Part shown: piece by piece, positions 1-5,168 of the stretch
Layout: each line of letters begins with the position of its first letter
Numbering within the stretch: position 1 is the stretch's first letter
DNA from: Acidobacteriaceae bacterium
Lineage (GTDB): Bacteria > Acidobacteriota > Terriglobia > Terriglobales > Acidobacteriaceae
Length of the DNA: 5,168 nucleotides
Assembly (NCBI GenBank): GCA_003162495.1
Contig: PMOF01000175.1
Coordinates: forward strand, 3,121 to 8,288
Direction: 5' to 3'
Notes under the pieces: model-generated
What the model was told of the DNA's origin: nothing
Databases searched by the model: none
What the model saw: the letters and a program-made list of their open reading frames with translations, nothing else
Translations under genes and position numbers: made by a program

Positions 1-1385
1 GAGCCTTCCGATCCGGCAACTCGCACCAAACCTCCGGGAATCGCCGTCCATCCGTCGCCGGTGTTGAGCACGTAGGCTCGCAGCACCACGCTGCGCGAGT
101 GAATGTGTCCGCTATCCCAAACCGGCGCACTGGATAAAGCAACCTGCTCCTGCGCCACATATTCATGCGGGTGCGCCCGCAACTGTTCGGCAAGCTTGCC
201 CTTTTCGGCCGGCTTGAGTTCCGCGCCGAACACCGGCTCCATGCCACGCGCGGGGAACGCCGGCTTGACCACAACGGAATCGAGATGCTTCAGCACCCAA
301 TCGAGCGCGTAGGGCTGACCGCACCACCAGGTGGCGACGGATGGAAGTTTCAGCTTTTCACCAAGCAGATGACGGGAAAGGCCGGGAAGAAACGGCATGA
401 TGGCCGCGGTCTCAATGACGCCGCTGCCCAATGCGTTGGCGACTTTTACGTTTCCAGCCACAATGGCGTCGACCAGGCCGGGCACGCCGAGAAGCGAATC
501 TGCGCGCAATTCAAGCGGATCGCAAAAGCTGTCGTCGACACGGCGCAATATAACATCGACCTTTTCCAATCCCTCGACGGTCTTGAGGAAAACGCAGCGG
601 TCGCGGACAGTGAGGTCGGCACCGACGACCAGCGTGAAGCCAAGGTAGCGCGCGATATACGAGTGCTCAAAGTAGGTCTCGTTGAGCGGGCCGGGCGTGA
701 GCAGCACGATGCGGGGATGGCTGCTCGGAGACAGCGTGGTGAGCGCTTCGCGTTGCGCGCGAAAAAAAGGAGCAAGGCGCAATACATTTGAGGTGCGGAA
801 GAGATCTGGCAGAACGTCGGAGACGATGGTGCGGTTCTCCAGGGCATAGCCGCTGCCCGAGGGAGCCTGGGTGCGATCGGCAAGCACCCACCACTGGCCG
901 TCCGGTGAACGCGCAAGATCGACCGCGAGCATGTGAAGATAACTGTGGGCCGGCACGGGCACACCCACCAGCGGCCGCAGGAATGCGGGGTTGGCATAGA
1001 GCAGCGCGGCAGGAAAGCGCTCATTGGCGATCAATTCCTGCGGTCCGTAGAGATCCTCGAGAAGCAGGCTGAGCAACTGGGCGCGCTGCACAATGCCGGC
1101 TTGAATGACGCGCCACTCTTCAGCCGGGATCAGCAAGGGAAGAATATCGATTTGCCAGGGACGATTGGCTCCCAGCGGATCGCTGTAGATGTTATAGGTG
1201 ATCCCGTTCTCGCGAATCCGTCGCTCGGCGCGGCCCCAACGCCGCCCTAACTCTTCGGGCCCGATGATGCGCAGGGACTCCATAAGGTGTGTCCAATGGG
1301 GGCGGGGAGTTACACCGTCGGCCGATAACTCGTCATAGGCGGGACCATAGCGAAGCGGAGTCTGATAGAGATCGACAGTGGTCAT
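1..1385 (-). CDS. Circularly permuted type 2 ATP-grasp protein (DUF404/DUF407, COG2308-like), 3' end cut by window edge
   Basis: The frame is open for 461 codons from ATG at 1385 to the left edge, so the C-terminus is missing. Family hallmarks are visible in order: DLYGPQ (residues 111-116), DRTQAPSGSGYALENR (170-185), TPGPLNETYFEHSYIARYLG (230-249), GADLTVRD (255-262), RRVDDSFCDPLELRADS (281-297), GNVKVANALGSGVIE (311-325), TWWCGQ (352-357), the probable ATP-contacting lysine in VVVKPAFP (371-378), and LRAYVLNTGDGWTAIPGGLV (435-454). ATP-grasp enzymes activate a carboxylate as an acyl phosphate and join it to an amine or thiol; the substrate of this family is not known to me. No signal peptide or membrane segment is seen, so the protein is presumably cytoplasmic. 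The ATP-grasp part normally ends shortly after the last motif. Many relatives continue into an alpha-E domain of about 300 residues, so a fused alpha-E domain or a separate alpha-E gene should lie left of base 1. The start is secure: it overlaps the upstream stop as ATGA and has AAGGAGG seven bases upstream. Family assignment is near certain; biochemical function is inferred. Confidence 0.96.
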   Translation of the reverse strand, partial: MTTVDLYQTPLRYGPAYDELSADGVTPRPHWTHLMESLRIIGPEELGRRWGRAERRIRENGITYNIYSDPLGANRPWQIDILPLLIPAEEWRVIQAGIVQRAQLLSLLLEDLYGPQELIANERFPAALLYANPAFLRPLVGVPVPAHSYLHMLAVDLARSPDGQWWVLADRTQAPSGSGYALENRTIVSDVLPDLFRTSNVLRLAPFFRAQREALTTLSPSSHPRIVLLTPGPLNETYFEHSYIARYLGFTLVVGADLTVRDRCVFLKTVEGLEKVDVILRRVDDSFCDPLELRADSLLGVPGLVDAIVAGNVKVANALGSGVIETAAIMPFLPGLSRHLLGEKLKLPSVATWWCGQPYALDWVLKHLDSVVVKPAFPARGMEPVFGAELKPAEKGKLAEQLRAHPHEYVAQEQVALSSAPVWDSGHIHSRSVVLRAYVLNTGDGWTAIPGGLVRVAGSEG

Positions 1386-4300
1386 TGGACGACCTCCTTC
1401 GACTCGATTGGAGCCGGTTGTCCAGGCGGAGGCAGCCGCAGGTCGAGAGTAATGGGAAAGAGCGGGTTATTCTCTTTCTCCGGTGCAGCTATAGGGCCGG
1501 TTGGAGCGGTGGTCACTTGAAAGCGCTCCAGACGCCGGGCTTCCGCCTCGGCAGCGTCGACAGGGAGGGCTTCATAAATGCCCCCGCGGGGAGGTCCGAC
1601 ATAAAAAGTGCATTGCGCGATCGAGCGCTGCTTCCAGCGATCGATCAAATTGAAAACCAGCGGCGCGTGAATCGGAACCGTCGGGTGCAGGGAGGCGGAT
1701 AATTTTCGCGCACGATAGCGCACGCCCGCTATCGCGACGCCTCGCTCACTGGTGAGTTGAAGCGGCACCATGCGGCCATTGCATGCGACTGCGAAACGGG
1801 ATTCCGCCGGGAATCCGGACAACCGAACCTGCATGCGCTGAAGAGACGAGTCCACGCTGCGAACAGTTCGGCCGGAACTGGTCTCTTCCGCAAGCACATT
1901 CCATGGCTCGAGCGCGTGGCGCAGTTCGAGTTCGACTCCTTCCGCGGCGATCGACCCAATCCTGGGGAAGCGAAACTCAAGGTGCGATGCAAACCACTGT
2001 TCCTCTAAGTCGAAGCCGGACCGCCGCAAGGCAGCGAGCACTTCGTAAAGGTCGAGCGCGACAAAATGCGGCAGCATAAAGCGGTCGTGGAGCGCGGTGC
2101 CCCAGCGAACCAGGCTGCCTTCGAACGGCGCTCTCCAGAACATGCACACCAGCGCGCGCACCAGCAGCATCTGGAGAAGATTCATTCTCACATGCGGCGC
2201 CATTTCAAAGGCTCGCAATTCAAGCAAGCCAAGCTGCAACCCGTGGCCCTCGGGCGAAAAAAGCTTGTCGACGCAGAACTCGGCACGATGCGAGTTTCCG
2301 GTGACATCGGCGAGCAGATTGCGAAACAATCCATCCAGGATGAACGGCGGACACTCACTTGCGGGGAGTTGACTGAAGGCTACTTCAAGCTCATACAAGG
2401 CGTCCATGCGCGCTTCGTCCACGCGCGGATACTGACTGGTGGGACCGACATACATGCCGGAAAAAAGGTAGGACAGCGAGGGATGATTTTGCCAGAAGGC
2501 CACCATGCTGCGCAGCAGATCGGGGCGGCGCAACAGGGGGCTGTCGAGGACGGTGGCTCCGCCGATGACAATGTGGCTTCCGCCTCCAGTGGCGAGATGG
2601 CTGCCGTCATAAGCGAATTTCTCGGCGGTCAACCGGTTGCTGCGAGCCTCTGCGTCGAGCAGCGTATTGACCTGCTCGAGCTCATCCCAACTGCCGGCGG
2701 GCGGCAGGTTCACTTCCAGCACGCCTGGGTCGGGCGTGACGCTGAAGGAGCGCAGGCGCGGATCGGAAGCTGGAGCGTATCCCTCCACCCAAACGGGCAT
2801 TTTGAGATAACTGCACGTATCTTCGACAGCGCTGAGCAGGTCGAGATAGTCCGCCATCTTGGGCGCGTAGGGCAGAAACACATGCATGCGGCCCTCACGA
2901 ACCTGCACGCAGAGCGACGGACGAATCAACTCCGGCGCTGTGTCGGCGGCACGCGAGACAGCGGGCAGAGAATCAGGCTCCGGGGTTATGTCGAAGAGTT
3001 CCATGCGGCGTGCGGAGCGCGATGGGAGCTTCACCCACTCTGCGAAGGGCGCCGCGTCATATTCATATTCAATCTCGTCGGGCGCCACCCACGGCATGGA
3101 ATCAGTGGGAATGCGAAAACCGATAGGCGAATCGCCGTACGACAGGATCAGACGCTCCGGGTGCGGGAACCATAACTGACTCGACCAGCGCAATTGGATC
3201 CCCGGTTGGCGGCGGCGAAGTGGCAATACATAGCCAACAGGCTCAGTCGAGCCGGGTTCAGCGGCAGGCAGCAGGTTTTCTGCGCTCACCTCAAGGCGGC
3301 GGGTGAGCGCTTCCATAAACTTCAAAGCATCCGCGGGGCCGAAACCGTAGTTGTGATCTTCGAGTGCGATCAAGTCGCTATCCTGCCAGACGGCGACGCC
3401 GTCGGCACGCCAATAGCAGCTCAGCGCCCAGCGGGGCAGCGGCTCGCCCGGATACCATTTGCCTTGCCCATAGTGCAGCAGCGCGCCATGCGCCATTCTC
3501 TCGCGCAGCGCCCGGATCAGAGCCATGCCGCGGGTGCGCTTCATTGCGCCCATGGCATCGATGTTCCATTGCGGGCTCTCGGGCTCGTCGATGGACACGT
3601 AGGTAGGTTCGCCGCCCATGGTCAGGCGCACATCCTGCGCTTTCAGCTCCGCATCTACCGCGTGGGCAACCTGCCGGACGCGCTGCCATTCTTCATCGGT
3701 GAAAGGCCTGGAGGTTCGCGGTGGATCGTTCAAACGGCGCACCGACATGAAGTAGCTGAAGTCAACGCCGGAGGGCTCAGCCGTGCCTGCGATCGGTGCG
3801 GCCTGCGAAGCAGTCGGGGAACAGACCAGCGGGATGTGACCCTCGCCAGTGAGCAGGCCGGAGGTCGGATCCAGTCCGATCCAACCCGCGCCCGGCAAGA
3901 ACGCCTCCGCCCAGGCATGCAAATCCGCGGAGTCCGTCTTGGGACCGTCGGCCGCGCCTTCTTCAGCCAACTGAATCAAATACCCGGAGACAAACCGGGC
4001 CGCAATACCCAAATTGCGAAGACCTTGCACCAGCAGCCATGCGGAATCGCGGCACGAGCCGGACCGCTTCTGAAGTGTTTCCTCGCAGGTCTGCACGCCG
4101 TGCTCCAGCCTGGTCACATAGCCGATTTCGTCCCGCAATTTTCGATTCAAGTCGAGAAGAAAACTGATGGTCCCGGTTTTCGGGCCCTGGAAATTGGCGA
4201 CAAACGCTTGCAGCAAGGGTCCGTGCGCGTCCGCATCCACCGACAGGAAGGGCTCAAGATCCTTGGACAGCTCCGGTGCGTAGGCAAAAGGGTATTGCTC

Positions 4301-4597
4301 GACTCCCGGTTCCAGCAGGAAATCGAATGGATTGACGGAGGACAGATCGGCGACGAGGTTCACGTCAACCCGGAGTTCGCTGGTTTTACTGGAAAAAATC
4401 ACGCGGGCCACACGATTCGAGTGGGGATCCAGTTGCCAGTTGAGCAGATGGTCGGCCGGTATGACGTCCAGCGAGTAGCTCAGGATGGAGGTTCGACAAT
4501 GGAACGCGGGGCGCAACTGGATAACCTGTGGACCGAGGGATATTGCCCTATCGTACCGGTAGTGTGTCCGGTGATTCAGCGCAACCTGGATTCCCAT
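1382..4597 (-). CDS. Transglutaminase-like / DUF2126 putative amidoligase fusion protein
   Basis: From the preferred ATG at 4597 the product is 1071 residues. Residues 1-90 match the bacterial transglutaminase N-terminal domain (THYRYDR, SLGPQVIQLRP). The transglutaminase core covers roughly 150-250. Its triad is Cys182 in RSGSCRDSAW, His227 in DLHAWAEAF and Asp243 in WIGLDPTSG, all present, so this domain should be active as a protease, amidase or acyltransferase. The rest, from about 315, is DUF2126 (COG4196-like), entered at MGGEPTYVSIDE (327-338). It carries motifs resembling the glutamine synthetase/GCS amidoligase fold: LEVNLPP (627-633), TGGGSHIVIGG (670-680), LLELRAFEMAPH (791-802) and HLEFRFPRIG (872-881). 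No signal peptide or membrane span is seen. Length is normal for the fusion family. A longer start at 4639 adds 14 residues, but they do not look like the family and lack a Shine-Dalgarno. Homologues in my memory begin at the equivalent of MGIQVALNHRTHYRYDR. The SD for 4597 is also weak (GAGGG close to the ATG). The gene is first in an operon with the ATP-grasp gene. Domains are certain; substrate and pathway are unproven. Confidence 0.96.
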   Translation of the reverse strand: MGIQVALNHRTHYRYDRAISLGPQVIQLRPAFHCRTSILSYSLDVIPADHLLNWQLDPHSNRVARVIFSSKTSELRVDVNLVADLSSVNPFDFLLEPGVEQYPFAYAPELSKDLEPFLSVDADAHGPLLQAFVANFQGPKTGTISFLLDLNRKLRDEIGYVTRLEHGVQTCEETLQKRSGSCRDSAWLLVQGLRNLGIAARFVSGYLIQLAEEGAADGPKTDSADLHAWAEAFLPGAGWIGLDPTSGLLTGEGHIPLVCSPTASQAAPIAGTAEPSGVDFSYFMSVRRLNDPPRTSRPFTDEEWQRVRQVAHAVDAELKAQDVRLTMGGEPTYVSIDEPESPQWNIDAMGAMKRTRGMALIRALRERMAHGALLHYGQGKWYPGEPLPRWALSCYWRADGVAVWQDSDLIALEDHNYGFGPADALKFMEALTRRLEVSAENLLPAAEPGSTEPVGYVLPLRRRQPGIQLRWSSQLWFPHPERLILSYGDSPIGFRIPTDSMPWVAPDEIEYEYDAAPFAEWVKLPSRSARRMELFDITPEPDSLPAVSRAADTAPELIRPSLCVQVREGRMHVFLPYAPKMADYLDLLSAVEDTCSYLKMPVWVEGYAPASDPRLRSFSVTPDPGVLEVNLPPAGSWDELEQVNTLLDAEARSNRLTAEKFAYDGSHLATGGGSHIVIGGATVLDSPLLRRPDLLRSMVAFWQNHPSLSYLFSGMYVGPTSQYPRVDEARMDALYELEVAFSQLPASECPPFILDGLFRNLLADVTGNSHRAEFCVDKLFSPEGHGLQLGLLELRAFEMAPHVRMNLLQMLLVRALVCMFWRAPFEGSLVRWGTALHDRFMLPHFVALDLYEVLAALRRSGFDLEEQWFASHLEFRFPRIGSIAAEGVELELRHALEPWNVLAEETSSGRTVRSVDSSLQRMQVRLSGFPAESRFAVACNGRMVPLQLTSERGVAIAGVRYRARKLSASLHPTVPIHAPLVFNLIDRWKQRSIAQCTFYVGPPRGGIYEALPVDAAEAEARRLERFQVTTAPTGPIAAPEKENNPLFPITLDLRLPPPGQPAPIESKEVVQ
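1393..1399 (-). promoter_or_regulatory. Shine-Dalgarno of the ATP-grasp gene, inside the end of the upstream gene
   Basis: The minus strand reads AAGGAGG, seven bases before the ATG at 1385. The site lies in the codons for the last residues of the transglutaminase/DUF2126 protein (SKEVVQ). Together with the ATGA stop/start overlap at 1385-1382, it fixes the downstream start and indicates translational coupling with independent ribosome loading also possible. Confidence 0.9.
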
Positions 4598-4682
4598 CCG
4601 CCCTCGCGCGACCCACGCCTGGAATTCGGGGCCCGCCATGCTTCGGCACCACAGCCCGTGAACTCGCCAAGTGTCTGGTCAA

Positions 4683-4722
4683 GGCTACGGTGTATTGATA
4701 CGGTAGCATATTTTTGGTAGCC
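4683..4722. repeat. AT-rich dyad and direct-repeat cluster in the divergent intergenic region; possible operator
   Basis: The core is a perfect inverted repeat GTAT-TG-ATAC (4692-4701). It is flanked by CTAC (4685-4688) and GTAG (4703-4706) in inverted orientation, but with unequal spacers of three and one bases. The same stretch can be read as a direct repeat of TACGGT at 4686-4691 and 4699-4704, a spacing of 13 bases. A wider inverted pair, GGCTAC (4683-4688) and GTAGCC (4717-4722), encloses the cluster. The block lies 86 bases or more upstream of the operon start, where an operator or promoter for the minus-strand genes would be expected. On the minus strand TATGCT (4711-4706) is the best -10 candidate, but no good -35 accompanies it. 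No regulator family is assigned. Confidence 0.35.
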
Positions 4723-4742
4723 GGAATGCCATCTCCTGCGCT

Positions 4743-4770
4743 GTGACGAGGCCGGCATCGGTGGTATATT
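4743..4770 (+). promoter_or_regulatory. Candidate sigma70-type extended -10 promoter for the exported-protein gene
   Basis: TGGTATATT at 4762-4770 is an extended -10 (TGn followed by TATATT, five of six matches to TATAAT). Sixteen bases upstream of the hexamer is GTGACG (4743-4748), four of six matches to TTGACA. Transcription would begin near 4777 and leave a leader of about 118 bases before the ATG. This is the best promoter-like sequence in the intergenic region, judged by eye only. Confidence 0.42.
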
Positions 4771-4776
4771 TTCCCC

Positions 4777-4845
4777 GCCGGCCTGGGTGCCGGCAGCGAT
4801 GCTCCTCACAACGCGCGGAGCGAATGCCAAACACTGCAAGGGCAT
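4777..4845 (+). other. Structured 5' leader of the exported-protein gene (small hairpins)
   Basis: Three short stems can be drawn in the predicted leader: GCCGGC at 4777-4782 with GCCGGC at 4789-4794 (six-base loop), GCTCC at 4801-4805 with GGAGC at 4817-4821, and ATGCC at 4824-4828 with GGCAT at 4841-4845. None is followed by a run of T, so none looks like an intrinsic terminator. I do not recognise a riboswitch class. In GC-rich DNA such stems occur often by chance, so a regulatory role is only a possibility. Confidence 0.2.
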
Positions 4846-4881
4846 CCGTCGGCGGCTGGAATGAGCATTTAGAACAGAAAA

Positions 4882-4887
4882 AAGGAG
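4882..4887 (+). promoter_or_regulatory. Shine-Dalgarno of the exported-protein gene
   Basis: AAGGAG lies seven bases before the ATG at 4895. It sits in an A-rich stretch that should be free of structure. It decides the start of the plus-strand gene, which is also the codon that begins a complete signal peptide. Confidence 0.85.
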
Positions 4888-4894
4888 CCTTGCC

Positions 4895-5168
4895 ATGCTT
4901 CGTCTGTTTAGCATCATTTTCCTGATCGGCCTGATCACCGGCACAGGCCAGGCAATGGCCCAGACGCCGCCCGCGCCGCCGGTGGCTACGCACCCCATGC
5001 GACCGGTCCCGCCCACCCGCGATCCGAACACGCCGGGTTATGTTAGCGCCAGGGAGTTGCCCGACGGGGAAAATGCGCCGGCGCATAAGGACGGAAACTT
5101 CATCCTTGGCCCCACTCACAACCCGGCGGTTGAAGCGGCTGTGCAGGAAGGCGCGCCGCACGGCACGG
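4895..5168 (+). CDS. Exported protein, N-terminal part; probable secreted alpha/beta-hydrolase-fold (enterochelin-esterase-like) enzyme
   Basis: An ATG at 4895 with AAGGAG seven bases upstream opens a frame of 91 codons that runs off the right edge. Residues 1-22 form a standard Sec signal peptide: MLR, then a hydrophobic run LFSIIFLIGLITG, then a signal peptidase I site AMA before Gln23. The mature part starts with a proline-rich linker (TPPAPPVATHP) and continues with PPTRDPNTPGYV, ELPDG and DGNFILGPTHNPA. I recognise this block from the N-termini of secreted esterase-like alpha/beta hydrolases in Acidobacteriota, in which the hydrolase domain with the nucleophilic serine follows further on. 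That domain lies outside the window, so the enzymatic call is from memory of the family and not seen. The protein should act in the periplasm or outside the cell. It is divergent from the transglutaminase operon, and nothing in the sequence links their functions. That the gene is real and exported is well supported; its activity is a moderate-confidence inference. Confidence 0.88.
   Translation, partial: MLRLFSIIFLIGLITGTGQAMAQTPPAPPVATHPMRPVPPTRDPNTPGYVSARELPDGENAPAHKDGNFILGPTHNPAVEAAVQEGAPHGT

Larger units (their letters stand above)
4598..4894. other. Divergent intergenic region, no gene seen
   Basis: This stretch of about 297 bases separates the minus-strand operon from the plus-strand exported-protein gene. 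It contains the dyad cluster near 4683-4722, the candidate plus-strand promoter near 4743-4770 and the hairpin-bearing leader. Short open frames on either strand here have no ribosome binding site and arginine- and serine-rich, low-complexity translations, so I see no small gene. No tRNA-like or transposon-end structure was seen. Confidence 0.7.

Noticed and set aside
165..791. A 208-codon plus-strand open frame, and a 192-codon minus-strand frame at 446-1024.
   Set aside because: Both overlap the ATP-grasp gene in other frames. The frame starting at 1385 on the minus strand contains all family motifs without interruption.
2066..3175. A 369-codon plus-strand open frame rich in His, Gln, Arg and Ala.
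   Set aside because: It is antisense to the DUF2126 region. Composition and lack of family features fit a codon-bias shadow, and the minus-strand frame carries the conserved motifs.
4554..4561. The TACCGGTA palindrome considered as another operator copy.
   Set aside because: It lies inside the coding region, is only eight bases long and does not share the GTAT-TG-ATAC core. Palindromes of this size are common by chance.
3194..4720. A 508-codon plus-strand open frame opposite the transglutaminase/DUF2126 gene.
   Set aside because: It is fully antisense to a gene with unmistakable domains. Its translation has no recognisable family and is rich in Arg, Gln and Ala, as expected of a shadow frame in GC-rich DNA. 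No convincing start site was seen.
4777..4794. The GCCGGC hairpin considered as an intrinsic terminator.
   Set aside because: There is no T-run after the stem on either strand that would make a standard terminator, and it lies just after a promoter and not at a gene end.
4576..5161. Two overlapping minus-strand open frames (4576-5031 and 4685-5161) opposite the exported-protein gene and the intergenic region.
   Set aside because: They are Arg-rich with no family resemblance, and they run antisense to a plus-strand gene that has both a Shine-Dalgarno and a perfect signal peptide.

Overview
The window comes from a GC-rich bacterial chromosome, most likely an acidobacterium of the Terriglobia type. 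That guess rests mainly on the N-terminal block of the right-hand gene, which resembles secreted alpha/beta-hydrolase-fold esterases I associate with that group. The other two genes are found in many phyla and do not settle the taxonomy. I see no mobile element, tRNA, rRNA, CRISPR array or phage gene.

Layout: bases 1 to 4597 hold a two-gene minus-strand operon. Its promoter-proximal gene (4597 to 1382) encodes a protein of about 1071 residues. It has a bacterial transglutaminase-like N-terminal domain, a transglutaminase core with a Cys-His-Asp triad, and a very long C-terminal DUF2126 region with glutamine-synthetase-like amidoligase motifs. The second gene starts inside the stop codon of the first (an ATGA overlap) behind a strong Shine-Dalgarno sequence. 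It encodes a circularly permuted type 2 ATP-grasp protein that runs off the left edge. A gap of about 300 bases (4598 to 4894) separates this operon from a divergent plus-strand gene (4895 to the right edge) encoding an exported protein with a clear signal peptide. The gap holds a good extended -10 promoter for the plus-strand gene, a leader with small hairpins, and an AT-rich dyad and direct-repeat element closer to the operon.

How the genes fit together: the transglutaminase/DUF2126 and ATP-grasp genes belong to a widespread but experimentally poorly characterised set, usually completed by an alpha-E protein or domain, which may lie just beyond base 1. Comparative genomics has proposed that such operons make and remodel a peptide or peptide-like tag, with two unrelated ATP-dependent carboxylate-amine ligases and a papain-fold peptidase or transferase acting together. 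The translational coupling seen here agrees with the products being needed together. The divergent exported protein is probably an independent gene that shares only the intergenic region.
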